Of a stretch of DNA of 64,000 nt, positions 1 through 7,826 are shown piece after piece. The notes beneath the pieces were generated by a model. The model searched no databases. It had not been told where the DNA came from and saw nothing but the letters and a program-made list of their open reading frames with translations. The DNA lies in IMG/VR virus record IMGVR_UViG_3300017769_000001, positions 84,740-148,739 of that record. One strand, given 5' to 3'. Source of the DNA: a virus. Position numbers and translations under genes: made by a program. Each line of letters begins with the position of its first letter. The first letter of the stretch is position 1.

Positions 1-115
1 TCTGAGTACGGTGTGGAGCATTATTGAGTTGTATGCAGTCAAGAATGCCATTTGCTGCATTTCTGTTAACTTGTTTGTCATTGCTCTCCCCAAGATTCAT
101 GACGTATCCGTGCAT
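1..115 (-). CDS. Possible partial hypothetical protein running off the left edge
   Basis: An open frame starts with ATG at 115 on the minus strand and stays open to base 1, giving 38 codons. The translation (MHGYVMNLGESND...) is unremarkable, and I recognise no family. It lies just beyond the minus-strand terminator at 131-160. No clear Shine-Dalgarno or late promoter box precedes it, so the true start may lie further in, for example the ATG at 100. The assignment is tentative. Confidence 0.3.
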   Translation of the reverse strand, partial: MHGYVMNLGESNDKQVNRNAANGILDCIQLNNAPHRTQ

Positions 116-130
116 TATGGCACGTAAAGG

Positions 131-160
131 AGAAAAAGAAAACCCTGCCGAAGCAGGGTT
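131..160 (-). terminator. Intrinsic terminator
   Basis: On the minus strand a perfect 8-bp stem (AACCCTGC / GCAGGGTT) with a TTCG loop is followed by a T-rich tract. It lies just past the stop of the gene at 169-585 and ends that transcript. Confidence 0.85.
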
Positions 161-168
161 TGTGTGGG

Positions 169-585
169 TCAGTCTTTTTTCTTCGGTGGTCGACCGGGGC
201 CGCGACGTTTTGGAGCGTCTTCAGAAGATTTGGCTTCAGATTTCTCCGAATCCTCAGAACTTTCAGGCCCACGAAGAATCGGATCTTCTTCCTTTTCTTT
301 CTTTTCAACCGGTTTGTTGTGAACTTGAATCAGATTCTTGTACACAACCAGTGCGTTTCGACCGTTATCCAGCTGGAAGTCCCGCATGGCGGTCAGAAGG
401 TCAACTTCACTTCGGCTGTGCAGGTCTCTCAGCCGATTGTAGTCAACACGAGCAATGCCGTTCAGAGGAATGTGAACAGTTGCAGACTCGTTGTCACTCA
501 AAACGATAACGCGCTTTTTGCGACGACCGGTTACGGTTTCTACGATGATATCCGTCAGAAACGGATTGGGGTTTTTACTAGCCAT
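169..585 (-). CDS. Small structural-like protein with NGR/VY module and AT-hook-like tail
   Basis: This 138-residue protein has ATG at 585 and a late promoter box 31 bases upstream. Residues about 65-90 contain a motif (LLTAMRDF...LDNGRNALVVYKNLI) that recurs in the 112-residue protein at 46,518 and at the C-terminus of the 512-residue adhesin ending at 51,107. After that module comes an acidic, Ser/Glu-rich linker and a basic tail with RRGPGRPPKKK, which resembles an AT-hook minor-groove DNA-binding motif. The other module carriers sit among fibre genes, so a virion role is plausible. The tail could instead bind DNA. No family is recognised, and function is unknown. Confidence 0.8.
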   Translation of the reverse strand: MASKNPNPFLTDIIVETVTGRRKKRVIVLSDNESATVHIPLNGIARVDYNRLRDLHSRSEVDLLTAMRDFQLDNGRNALVVYKNLIQVHNKPVEKKEKEEDPILRGPESSEDSEKSEAKSSEDAPKRRGPGRPPKKKD

Positions 586-616
586 ATGTGCTCCTTTGAT
601 TTGTTGGCTTGAATCT

Positions 617-624
617 CTATTTAG
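617..624 (-). promoter_or_regulatory. T4-like late promoter box CTAAATAG
   Basis: The box lies 31 bases upstream of the ATG at 585 and overlaps the stop codon of the nuclease gene at 621-1499. It matches the (C/G)TAAATA(A/G) box found throughout the window. Confidence 0.7.
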
Positions 625-1499
625 TTCAGAAATTTAGCATTAAACAGCTTTGTGTACTTTCCGCTCATACAACCTTCAATCATCTTCATCAGATTATGGT
701 CTCTGGCGTACTTCATTACAGCTCCCTGATTGTACTTACCCGGAATGTAAGAGGAAATCGAATTTGAGATCGCATCGCGTACATACTGAGGTTGTTTCGA
801 CAGATCGATCAGTAACCGATTCTCAGCGTACCGATCCCCAACCTTGGTTCCATCCTTGTTGATGGTCTCCATCAGGTTCAGCCAAGATAGAGAATCACCA
901 TAGAATGCTTCCTCCAGCTTGGTCTTCCACACTTTCGGGTATGCGGAATAGATGTTGTCAGAAGGATCACCGCGAATGCATTTCAGGAATAACTCAAACT
1001 CTGCATCGTCACAGGTTCTTTCTACGTTCTGCTGTGGAGAGAACAAAGTAACGCCGTCGAATCTGAGAAGCTGAACAAAGTCTTTGTCTGAAGAAATGAT
1101 GACGACTTCTGTGTCAGGGTCTTTCTCTTGACAGACCATAGCAATGACGTCATCTGCTTCGGCGTGTTTTACCGACATCGCATAAATTGACGTATGGGTT
1201 TCAAGAAACTCTCGCAACATGACAATCGCTTCTTGAACATCCTCATAGTAGATGTCATCAATTTCCTTGTTCTTGTAGTCAGAGTAAACCTTCTTCCGCC
1301 AGTTTCCCTTCCCTTCGAACGCACACATAACCCCAGTACACTGATACTTCTTGAACATCGCATTCATTTCATCAATGAATCTGATGAACAGAATCTGAGG
1401 AACATATGCCTCTTTCTTCCGCTTGTTCAGTTTCAGGATATGTCGGGTTTTCCAGAGGACGTTATTGACGTCCATAACCAGATTACGCTTCGTCGTCAT
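621..1499 (-). CDS. rnh: 5'-3' exonuclease / FEN-like nuclease (T4 RNase H type)
   Basis: This 292-residue protein resembles T4 RNase H, a flap/5'-3' nuclease that removes RNA primers from Okazaki fragments. Visible landmarks are an N-terminal VMDVNNVLW acidic motif, a WRKKVYSDYK arch-like basic stretch, AEADDVIAM, IISSDKDFVQLL (the paired aspartates of the metal site) and GDPSDNI of the helix-hairpin region. The length is close to T4 RNase H (305). I chose ATG 1499 because GGAGG lies 9 bases upstream and the motifs begin at once; the longer frame to 1607 overlaps the upstream gene. It overlaps the 3' end of the upstream coiled-coil gene by 17 bases, suggesting translational coupling. Confidence 0.88.
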   Translation of the reverse strand: MTTKRNLVMDVNNVLWKTRHILKLNKRKKEAYVPQILFIRFIDEMNAMFKKYQCTGVMCAFEGKGNWRKKVYSDYKNKEIDDIYYEDVQEAIVMLREFLETHTSIYAMSVKHAEADDVIAMVCQEKDPDTEVVIISSDKDFVQLLRFDGVTLFSPQQNVERTCDDAEFELFLKCIRGDPSDNIYSAYPKVWKTKLEEAFYGDSLSWLNLMETINKDGTKVGDRYAENRLLIDLSKQPQYVRDAISNSISSYIPGKYNQGAVMKYARDHNLMKMIEGCMSGKYTKLFNAKFLN

Positions 1500-1944
1500 C
1501 GCCAGAGCCCTCCATAGCAACACCATCACGTAATGCTTCTTCGAACGTGAATACGAGTTGCTCCATCCCTTCATTAGCAACAAGCAGTGCCGCGAGGTTG
1601 ATTGCAAACTCGTTGTCGCGCTTGTTAAATGGAAGGTAACCGTGCTCTACCAGCTTATTGACCGTCGAAGACTTCACTTTCGTAACTGGCGTGATGCTGG
1701 ACAGATCGTCGGAGATCTTCAGAGTGATAGATGTCGACTCTTGGTCTTTCAAGAGATTAGACTCCAGCTCTTCGGATTTTTTAATTGCGGAGAGCATATC
1801 AGATCTGATAGATTCAACCGCTTCCATGAGTTCTTCGATCTTCTCGTTAGCTTCTACGTTTTTCTCAAGAAGTTCGGTGCACTCTTGGTCGAGTAATTCA
1901 TATTTCCTATGAAGTTCCTCATATGTCCGTTTACGTACGAACAT
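1483..1944 (-). CDS. Coiled-coil hypothetical protein
   Basis: This is a 153-residue protein. Residues 8-70 are strongly heptad-like and charged (RTYEELHRKYELLDQE...), predicting a coiled coil. A mixed C-terminal region ends in an acidic GSGDDDEA. The start at 1944 is set by GGAGG 7 bases upstream; an ATG-free extension to 1980 would run through the promoter box at 1969-1976. It lies between the capsid gene terminator and the FEN nuclease, with which it overlaps. No family is recognised. Confidence 0.8.
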   Translation of the reverse strand: MFVRKRTYEELHRKYELLDQECTELLEKNVEANEKIEELMEAVESIRSDMLSAIKKSEELESNLLKDQESTSITLKISDDLSSITPVTKVKSSTVNKLVEHGYLPFNKRDNEFAINLAALLVANEGMEQLVFTFEEALRDGVAMEGSGDDDEA

Positions 1945-1968
1945 AACAATGCCTCCAATGTTATGAAG

Positions 1969-1976
1969 GTATTTAA
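1969..1976 (-). promoter_or_regulatory. Late promoter box variant TTAAATAC
   Basis: This variant of the common late box lies 24 bases upstream of the ATG at 1944, just after the capsid gene terminator. Confidence 0.5.
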
Positions 1977-2006
1977 TCACTTATCATGGCGGCTGTCAAT
2001 CAGGCA

Positions 2007-2036
2007 ATAAAAAACCCCGCCGAAGCGAGGTTTTTC
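2007..2036 (-). terminator. Intrinsic terminator after major capsid gene
   Basis: The hairpin AAAACC-CGC / GCG-GGTTTT has a CGAA (TTCG on the minus strand) loop, one mismatch, and T tracts on both sides. It lies 17 bases past the capsid gene stop and should give strong termination of that transcript. Confidence 0.85.
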
Positions 2037-2052
2037 ATCAGTTCCGTATCCG

Positions 2053-3282
2053 TTACGGAGTAACTGCGTTGCTGAAGCCAAGCTCCAGATTTGCGATTGT
2101 AGCACGAGCCAGATGGTCGGCAGAATCGGCAAGATCGGTAGCCGGATCTTCGAAAGCAGTCAGGGCGTAGCGAGTACGCAGACCCATACCCTTGTCCAGA
2201 GTCTCTGGGTTCACAACGATACCAGAGCTTGACAGTGGGATGTAGCTGCTGTAGATCAGCGGTGCGTCAACTTCAGAGCCTTTACGACCCATGATCACCT
2301 GATCACCTTCCATGTGCACGTCAACGTAAACGCTGATATTGCCATCGAAAGTACCTACGTACAGGGTTTCAGAAGCGCGGAACGCGTTTGCTTCAGCCGG
2401 TACGAAAGTGCTGTTAGAAGCGTTTTTCAGACCAGTCAGAACGCGAGGGGAAACAACCATCCAAGTTGCACCTGAACGCTTAGTCGCCAGAGCGATGTCA
2501 GAAGACATGTCGCTGAACGCGATAGTCATTGCAGACAGTTTCTCACCAGCGTAACGACCGTCGACGTTAGCGAAGTCCAGAGTACGGACAGAACCAGCCA
2601 GACGAGACAGTTCACCGATCAGTTCGCGATCCAGTTCACGACGGATTTCGTCGGACAGAGTTGCGATCAGTTCGTTTTCCATGCTCAGACCGTCAAGGTT
2701 TTGCAGGTCATCGTCAGATTCCAGAGACCAGCGAGCAGACAGCTTGCGGCTCTTGGTTTCGACTTGCTTCATGGTCACGTCGAGGCTCATCGGCTTACCA
2801 CGGTTGCCTTCCAGATATTGAGTCTGAGCAAACGGATCCATGGCGTCGGTTGCGTTATAATCGGCTTCGCCGTTCTGAAGCAGTGAGTACTTCTCGTACA
2901 GGTTCTGCGCAGATGCTTCGTCGCCAGCTGTTACACTTCCGTTAGTCAGTGCGTCTTCGCTGTAACGCTTACGCAGGGTACGAATTACACCGCGAGGGCC
3001 GGGGATGGTTTGAACACCAACCAGATCCATAGCCAGCAGGTTCGGCATAGTACGACGAATCAGCGGCATGAAGATTTGGTCATAGCGAGTGATGTCGCCG
3101 GTTACTGTTGATCCAGTAGCAGTAGATTCGAAAATCTTTTCCTGCTCCTGCTTACCACTTCCGCTGATGTTAACAGCGTGGGTGTTGTCCATGAACTTTT
3201 CGATCAGCTCACGACGAGATCCTTTCAGACCGTCGAGAAGGCTCTCTTTCAGTTCACTGTATTGCATGTTTTCGGTAGTCAT
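2053..3282 (-). CDS. gp23: Major capsid protein (T4 gp23-like)
   Basis: This 409-residue protein is assigned as the HK97-fold major head protein. Support comes from its position after scaffold, protease and portal genes in the T4 order 20-21-22-23, an isolated strong late promoter (CATAAATAA) and SD (AGGAG), and its own terminator. Sequence features typical of gp23 relatives include MPLIRRTMPNLLAMDLVGVQ near residue 95, a region rich in Gly/Ala that would contact the core, and an RARLELGF-like C-terminal region (ATIANLELGF). It is shorter than T4 gp23 (521), as in several non-enteric relatives. The N-terminal about 60 residues may be cleaved by the gp21-type protease during maturation; this is inferred from the family. 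Confidence 0.9.
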   Translation of the reverse strand: MTTENMQYSELKESLLDGLKGSRRELIEKFMDNTHAVNISGSGKQEQEKIFESTATGSTVTGDITRYDQIFMPLIRRTMPNLLAMDLVGVQTIPGPRGVIRTLRKRYSEDALTNGSVTAGDEASAQNLYEKYSLLQNGEADYNATDAMDPFAQTQYLEGNRGKPMSLDVTMKQVETKSRKLSARWSLESDDDLQNLDGLSMENELIATLSDEIRRELDRELIGELSRLAGSVRTLDFANVDGRYAGEKLSAMTIAFSDMSSDIALATKRSGATWMVVSPRVLTGLKNASNSTFVPAEANAFRASETLYVGTFDGNISVYVDVHMEGDQVIMGRKGSEVDAPLIYSSYIPLSSSGIVVNPETLDKGMGLRTRYALTAFEDPATDLADSADHLARATIANLELGFSNAVTP

Positions 3283-3308
3283 TTGACAAACTCCTGATTT
3301 CTTTCCTG

Positions 3309-3317
3309 TTATTTATG
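3309..3317 (-). promoter_or_regulatory. Late promoter box CATAAATAA (capsid gene)
   Basis: The box lies 26 bases upstream of the capsid ATG. It is the closest match in the window to the T4 consensus TATAAATA. Confidence 0.7.
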
Positions 3318-3332
3318 CTTGAAAAATTTTTA

Positions 3333-4175
3333 TCAATCTTCGACGCCAGCTAGACGACGAGCATGTTTCAGCCAAGCTTTGGTATTTGGCTTTGCATCGC
3401 CATCCTGATCCTGATTTTCAATAACGACGGTTCCTTTCGGAGTTTTGTCGTCGACATTTTCATTCAGGTTGTCCTTATCTTTGCCTTCGCCGTCACCTTC
3501 GTCGTCGCCGGATCCTTCGCCTTCACTCAGAACGACACTTTTAGCCAGTTCTTCGTATCGTGATTCCAGCTTATCCAGAGCAACGCCTTCCAGAAGAGTT
3601 GCCATGATTGCACGCTTACGGCCAGTCAGACCTTCCAGCAGTTCATTGGTTTTCTTCTCGACGCGAAGTGTTTGCAGCTCATTGGTTGCTTCTTCCAGCT
3701 TGGCAGTCAGTTCTTCTGACTTGTCGTCTTCAGCTTTAACAAGACTTGCATATGAAGTCTGGAAAGCTTCAAACATTCGCTGACCAACCAGATTCTTGCG
3801 AGATTCTTCCAGAGACTCTTTCAGCTCTCCGAGTTCTTCCGCAATGATGGCATCGACAGATTCTTTGATCTCTGCGTCTTTCTTCTGAGCGTACTGCTCT
3901 TTGAATTCTTCAAGCTTGGATGCGTAGCGAACATCAAGAGTGCGTGCCTCTACGATTTCGTCTTGCAGAGCTTTGAATTCTTCGGTAACTGCTTCTTCGA
4001 TCATTTCGACCGCAGATTGAGCCAGTTCTTTCTTGCTGTTTTCGAATTTCTCAGCAAGTTCGACTTCACGAGCAGCAACCTTTTCGTTTACTTGTGATTC
4101 GAAAGCTTCTTGCAGTTTGGTTTTAACCTCATCTGTAAGAACAGAGCTTTCAAGGATCTCTTTCAGTTCGTTCAT
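3333..4175 (-). CDS. gp22: Prohead core / scaffolding protein (T4 gp22-like)
   Basis: This 280-residue protein is very rich in Glu, Lys, Ala and Leu, with long predicted helices across residues 1-195 and an acidic Gly/Asp linker (GSGDDEGDGEGKDKDN) near residue 222. That composition and its place between protease and capsid genes match the internal scaffold of T4-like proheads, which is degraded by the gp21 protease. It has its own late box (4212-4219) and an AGGAG SD before ATG 4175. Sequence identity to gp22 cannot be judged by eye; the call rests on composition and synteny. Confidence 0.8.
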   Translation of the reverse strand: MNELKEILESSVLTDEVKTKLQEAFESQVNEKVAAREVELAEKFENSKKELAQSAVEMIEEAVTEEFKALQDEIVEARTLDVRYASKLEEFKEQYAQKKDAEIKESVDAIIAEELGELKESLEESRKNLVGQRMFEAFQTSYASLVKAEDDKSEELTAKLEEATNELQTLRVEKKTNELLEGLTGRKRAIMATLLEGVALDKLESRYEELAKSVVLSEGEGSGDDEGDGEGKDKDNLNENVDDKTPKGTVVIENQDQDGDAKPNTKAWLKHARRLAGVED

Positions 4176-4211
4176 TTCATTTCTCCTGAAATCTTTAACG
4201 ATAGTTTGAAT

Positions 4212-4219
4212 TTATTTAG
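4212..4219 (-). promoter_or_regulatory. Late promoter box CTAAATAA (scaffold gene)
   Basis: The box lies 36 bases upstream of ATG 4175 on the minus strand. Confidence 0.7.
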
Positions 4220-4231
4220 GCTCTGCATCAC

Positions 4232-4849
4232 TTAGCGCAGATTCATTGCCTTGATGAATTTGCACATTTCTTCAAGAAAGTACTTCTGGGCAGCTGCGTC
4301 GTAAATTACCGCTTCCGCCAAGTCATTCACGATCTCGCCGCGCTTATAAGCTTCAAGGGATTCCATGATGCTTTCGGGATACGCGTTCTGAGCAGAAGGC
4401 ATCGCAACGGCATCAATAGTCACCAGATGAAAGTTGGAAACGCCGCCAGACTCATTCAGTTGACCCTTACCACGTGAAGAAACCCCAACACGAACACCAG
4501 AGTCGACAAGACCTTTCAGGATTGACCCGGCTTGTGTCTTCTCAAGAATTTCGGCAGTTCCGATTACTTGGTTGCCCTGCATCTTCAGCTCGGTGATTTT
4601 GTGTGAAACGTTCTTCAGGGAAACATCGAGACGGCCACTCGGGTGGTCAAGTTCGCCAAGCATGTGATTGCCTTGGGCAAACATTGCGTTATGGCGGTCG
4701 ACTTCTTTCTGCATTTCTTCCAGAAGGTAAGTTCTGCCGTTTCGGTTTTTCTTCTCGGCTTCCATGAAGACACCTTTCAGGTAGAGTTTCTTGCCATCTT
4801 GGGCAGATTCTGTGATAATGCCTTCTAAGTTTTGTTCGGTGAGAATCAT
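4232..4849 (-). CDS. gp21: Prohead core protease (T4 gp21-like)
   Basis: This 205-residue serine protease has the herpesvirus/U9 assembly-protease fold and processes scaffold and capsid proteins during head maturation. Visible motifs are GELDHPSGR near residue 65, supplying the catalytic His, and VGVSSRGKG near residue 121, supplying the Ser within the characteristic SSRG motif. Family length is about 210. It overlaps the preceding small gene by four bases (ATGA) and is followed by the scaffold gene, the T4 order. Confidence 0.92.
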   Translation of the reverse strand: MILTEQNLEGIITESAQDGKKLYLKGVFMEAEKKNRNGRTYLLEEMQKEVDRHNAMFAQGNHMLGELDHPSGRLDVSLKNVSHKITELKMQGNQVIGTAEILEKTQAGSILKGLVDSGVRVGVSSRGKGQLNESGGVSNFHLVTIDAVAMPSAQNAYPESIMESLEAYKRGEIVNDLAEAVIYDAAAQKYFLEEMCKFIKAMNLR

Positions 4850-5049
4850 TTGACGATCTCCTTCATCTGTCCGGACTCGGTGATCTCAAACCGAACATCA
4901 GTTCCGGGTTTTTTCGCAATCGGATTGTCGGATTCACCTTCAGTGATTTCCCAATCCATAGAAGCAAGGTCTTTAACAACTCGCTTCTGTTCTTTTGTCA
5001 TCTTTAGAGAGCGGATCTCGCTTTCTACGAGTGTGATAAATGACATCAT
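4846..5049 (-). CDS. Small hypothetical head-module protein
   Basis: A 67-residue protein, with ATG 5049 chosen because AAGGA lies 6 bases upstream; the further open frame to 5067 would need a TTG with no SD. It has a Lys/Glu-rich helical N-terminal half and a beta-like C-terminal half. It sits where T4 has its small core genes 67/68, but no sequence similarity is evident. It overlaps the protease gene by ATGA, so the two are probably coupled. Confidence 0.75.
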   Translation of the reverse strand: MMSFITLVESEIRSLKMTKEQKRVVKDLASMDWEITEGESDNPIAKKPGTDVRFEITESGQMKEIVK

Positions 5050-5072
5050 GAATTCCTTCAATATCAATGACC

Positions 5073-5080
5073 TTATTTAG
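5073..5080 (-). promoter_or_regulatory. Late promoter box CTAAATAA
   Basis: The box lies 23 bases upstream of ATG 5049, directly after the terminator at 5081-5107. Confidence 0.7.
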
Positions 5081-5107
5081 AAATAAAAAAGCCCCTACTT
5101 GAGGGGC
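5081..5107 (-). terminator. Intrinsic terminator
   Basis: On the minus strand the stem GCCCCT...AGGGGC is followed by TTTTTTATTT. It lies 25 bases past the stop of the acidic-repeat gene. Confidence 0.9.
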
Positions 5108-5131
5108 AAGGAGATGTACACGACTATGAAA

Positions 5132-5584
5132 TTACATCTCAACGAGGTTTCCTTGCGGATCTACCGTGTAATCAGTCTCATCGCCGTTGTTCTTCTTGAC
5201 GATCATGTATTCGTATTGACGTGACTTTGCGAGCTTCTTCAGATCAGACATCCGGTTGATCGTGAATTCATCGACGCCTCTTTTAGGCCCACCAGTTCTC
5301 GTAGCGGTAACCTTGATGGCTTCTTCGAGAGCATCGCGATTTCCTTCTTCGGACTCACTGACTTCTTCTTCATTGACATTGTCTTCGTCGTCCTTGTCTT
5401 CGTCGTCCTTGTCTTCGTCGTCCTTGTCTTCGTCGTCCTTGTCTTCGTCGTCCTCGTCAGTACCATACTTTTCTTCGATGGCAGCTTTAGCAGCTTCCTG
5501 AATCTTCTGACGGATCGCTTCCCGAAGGGCCGTAACTCCGTCTTCCTTGCTCATACCTTCATCAAAAATTTTTTCAATGCTCAT
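5132..5584 (-). CDS. Acidic-repeat hypothetical protein (head module)
   Basis: This 150-residue protein has three parts. Residues 1-42 are a helical N-terminus, residues about 43-75 are a run of KDDED repeats encoded by tandem 15-base DNA repeats (5381-5455), and the rest is a basic, folded-looking domain (RTGGPKRGVDEF...YEYMIVKKNNG). It lies between portal and protease genes with its own late box (5608-5615). Acidic head proteins in T4 (gp67, gp68) act in the core, so a head role is plausible by position only. The repeat number is likely variable between relatives. Confidence 0.8.
   Translation of the reverse strand: MSIEKIFDEGMSKEDGVTALREAIRQKIQEAAKAAIEEKYGTDEDDEDKDDEDKDDEDKDDEDKDDEDNVNEEEVSESEEGNRDALEEAIKVTATRTGGPKRGVDEFTINRMSDLKKLAKSRQYEYMIVKKNNGDETDYTVDPQGNLVEM
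5381..5455. repeat. Tandem 15-bp repeat, five copies, coding
   Basis: The unit GTCTTCGTCGTCCTT is repeated five times in frame, the last copy with one change. On the minus strand it encodes the KDDED repeats of the acidic protein. Confidence 0.95.
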
Positions 5585-5607
5585 AGAATTTCTCCAAGCG
5601 TTTTGTT

Positions 5608-5615
5608 CTATTTAC
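5608..5615 (-). promoter_or_regulatory. Late promoter box GTAAATAG
   Basis: The box lies 23 bases upstream of ATG 5584 and overlaps the stop codon of the portal gene. Confidence 0.65.
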
Positions 5616-7156
5616 CACCCGCGACCAAGACCACCTTCTTCAGCTTGTGGTAGCCCATACTCAGAACCAAGCCTACCGTCGCCATAAACGATGTTGGCAA
5701 TTGCCTCTTGTGGCATTTCTGCGATCTGTTCTTCAGTCAAACCCTTCTCCATCAGAATCATGACTTCGTTGTCAACCATTTCTTCTTTCGACAGGTTTAG
5801 ATATTTGGTCAAAGCCAGTTGTTTTGAAATAGTCTTAGCCTGCATTGTGCTCTGGAACAGGTTAAGGAGACTCTGATACGTCTCAATGTTCTTGTACAGC
5901 GCAAAATTATGTGATGGGGTGATTCGAAGTTGCATTTCTTCCGGTACTTCGATATCACGTTCCTCGCAGAACCATTTGAAATGTTTCTCAAATTCACACT
6001 CAACACGACGCTTGTCTCTGTTTACAAATCCAAGATAACGCATCTCTACTTGGTAAACCTGACCAACTCGCATATCAGAATACGTATCTCTGTCGTTCCC
6101 TTCGTTCTGAGTATCAGTCATCGAAGGCGGAACGCGCATCGCTGCTGCAAGTTTCCTTGCAAGGTACGTCATATCATTGAGGTCGCCAGAACTCGGGCTT
6201 CCCTGTACACTCTCAATTCGAGAACTTCTTCCCTGTGACGTAACCGGGAGGTAGAAATCCTCTGTCATCGAATGGGGATCGAACTCAGTGTTGACATCAC
6301 CATCTTTCTTGACGATGGCTTTTTGTTTCATCTGCAAACGGTATTTGTCAATTACTTCTTTGTGCTTCTTCGGAGGAAGACGCCCAACATCAATGTAGAA
6401 TACCCTGCGATCAATACTTCTGGTGAATCGGTGGATGACCACGGCGGTTTCGAGAAGATCGAGTTTTCTCCATATTGGGTATGCACGTTCAAGCAGAGAT
6501 TCCCCAAAAGGAGTATTACCTCGTTTCACAACAACCATATCTTCAACAGAAATGTGATCTATTGAACGTTTCTGGTTGGAGTGGTTAATCGTTTCGATTT
6601 TCCGGAACGTTTCTTTGATATTGAGAAACGGGGCATTCCAATCCACGAGATAGTGAGTTACGATGTTGTCGTCGTCCGGAGAGAGAACGTACCCGACCAA
6701 TTTCTCAGGAGAAATCTTCTTCAAAGACCCATCTGGCTTCTTGACGAAAAATATACCACCATACTTTTCAAGCTCCCGAGAATAGTCGAAAAGCTTGATC
6801 TCTAGGTTGTTCCTACCGAACCACGTATCCATCAAGTAGTTCAAAGACTTGATGTGGGTTTTTCTCAGCTTGCTGTCATCCGGGAATTCCAGAATCATGA
6901 TAGGCTCGTCGTCGGCATTGCAGCTACTGATATCTTCAGCAATAATGTCCAACGCCCGAGAAACTTCGACAGACTGTCGATCCATAATGTCAAGCTTGGT
7001 TAGAATGCTTCTGCGGTCTCCTTCGAGGGATACATAGTTGTTATACCAGCTAAGACCCTCCCCCTTTGTAGATTCCGGAGCAGTGTTGTGGGTGGCATTG
7101 GCACCTAAGCGGACAGTACTCCACTGGTGTTCATAAAGCTTTTGCTCTGTTGCCAT
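5612..7156 (-). CDS. gp20: Portal vertex protein (T4 gp20-like)
   Basis: This 514-residue protein forms the dodecameric DNA gate. Motifs seen in T4-like portals include DRKSVEVSRALDIIAEDI-like residues near the N-terminus, MVVVKRGNTPFGESLLERAYPIWRKL, VIHRFTRSIDRRVFYIDVGRLP (closely matching the gp20 RAPERRVFYIDVG motif) and VEMRYLGFVNRDKRRVECEF in the stem region. T4 gp20 is 524 residues. The start is ATG 7156 with an AGAGG SD; a GTG at 7204 precedes the promoter box. It is first of the head genes. Confidence 0.95.
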   Translation of the reverse strand: MATEQKLYEHQWSTVRLGANATHNTAPESTKGEGLSWYNNYVSLEGDRRSILTKLDIMDRQSVEVSRALDIIAEDISSCNADDEPIMILEFPDDSKLRKTHIKSLNYLMDTWFGRNNLEIKLFDYSRELEKYGGIFFVKKPDGSLKKISPEKLVGYVLSPDDDNIVTHYLVDWNAPFLNIKETFRKIETINHSNQKRSIDHISVEDMVVVKRGNTPFGESLLERAYPIWRKLDLLETAVVIHRFTRSIDRRVFYIDVGRLPPKKHKEVIDKYRLQMKQKAIVKKDGDVNTEFDPHSMTEDFYLPVTSQGRSSRIESVQGSPSSGDLNDMTYLARKLAAAMRVPPSMTDTQNEGNDRDTYSDMRVGQVYQVEMRYLGFVNRDKRRVECEFEKHFKWFCEERDIEVPEEMQLRITPSHNFALYKNIETYQSLLNLFQSTMQAKTISKQLALTKYLNLSKEEMVDNEVMILMEKGLTEEQIAEMPQEAIANIVYGDGRLGSEYGLPQAEEGGLGRGW

Positions 7157-7181
7157 TGTTAAACCTCTTTGATTCGTGCCA

Positions 7182-7189
7182 TTATTTAG
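7182..7189 (-). promoter_or_regulatory. Late promoter box CTAAATAA (portal gene)
   Basis: The box lies 25 bases upstream of ATG 7156. Confidence 0.7.
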
Positions 7190-7200
7190 ACCACCTACAG

Positions 7201-7707
7201 TCACATGAACTTCTTATAGTGATTTGACCACCGATTTGAAGTGGTTTTTGCTTTATCTTCCCACTCCATCAAAGGAACCAACTCGGATACCCGGATCAAT
7301 GGTAGTTTGTAAAGACGGGTGGCTCCTGATACTTTTGGAACCGCTCTTTTGAGAGCGTGCCAATCTACCATGATAGGCAAACCGTCCCTTATCCGGTTCC
7401 TGTTAGACTCAAGAACATACCGGATGACGGCAATGCGATCACGGACTGGAATGTAGTGGAGATTGCAGACGAGCACACAGTTGTAAATGGATACGTGCCT
7501 TAGAGTGATCGCCAATGGATTTGGATCATGCTCAAACCCGGCATAATACAGATCTGCCATCGCCCCAATGTACAACTCCTGTACTTTGGATGCTGCGTAT
7601 GCAGGTGACGCATACATATCCGGATCTGTCCCAGCGCCAACGTTGAGAGTGTTGAATCCTCGATATGTTTGGAAGTATTCTTCGTCTGCTGGTTTTATTA
7701 GTGCCAT
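7201..7707 (-). CDS. Hypothetical protein upstream of portal
   Basis: This 168-residue protein has late box CTAAATAG 23 bases before ATG 7707. It is rich in Tyr, Arg and Leu, with a YRGFNTLN motif near residue 15 and a hydrophobic VSIYNCVLVCNLHYIPVRD segment near 70. Neck or head-completion genes often occur here in T4-like phages. I do not recognise the family and assign no function. Confidence 0.75.
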   Translation of the reverse strand: MALIKPADEEYFQTYRGFNTLNVGAGTDPDMYASPAYAASKVQELYIGAMADLYYAGFEHDPNPLAITLRHVSIYNCVLVCNLHYIPVRDRIAVIRYVLESNRNRIRDGLPIMVDWHALKRAVPKVSGATRLYKLPLIRVSELVPLMEWEDKAKTTSNRWSNHYKKFM

Positions 7708-7730
7708 ACCTTAAACTCTTCAGTATGACT

Positions 7731-7738
7731 CTATTTAG
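7731..7738 (-). promoter_or_regulatory. Late promoter box CTAAATAG
   Basis: The box lies 23 bases upstream of ATG 7707. A second box-like GTAAATAA (7823-7830) lies about 90 bases further upstream, overlapping the preceding stop codon. Confidence 0.65.
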
Positions 7739-7826
7739 AAGGGGTGCCGCCCACGGATGGTAAGTCCCGACGGCTCTTGTGATGATTGGGGTGAGGTGCG
7801 GAGAGAGCCACCACAAGCAAACTTAT

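Noticed and set aside
5239-5466. Open frame rich in TRTTKTRTTK repeats
   Set aside because: It is the shadow of the 15-bp repeats in another frame of the same strand; it has no SD and no separate promoter.
7532-7816. 94-codon minus-strand frame upstream of the 168-residue gene
   Set aside because: It overlaps that gene for most of its length in another frame, lacks an SD, and runs across the late promoter box.
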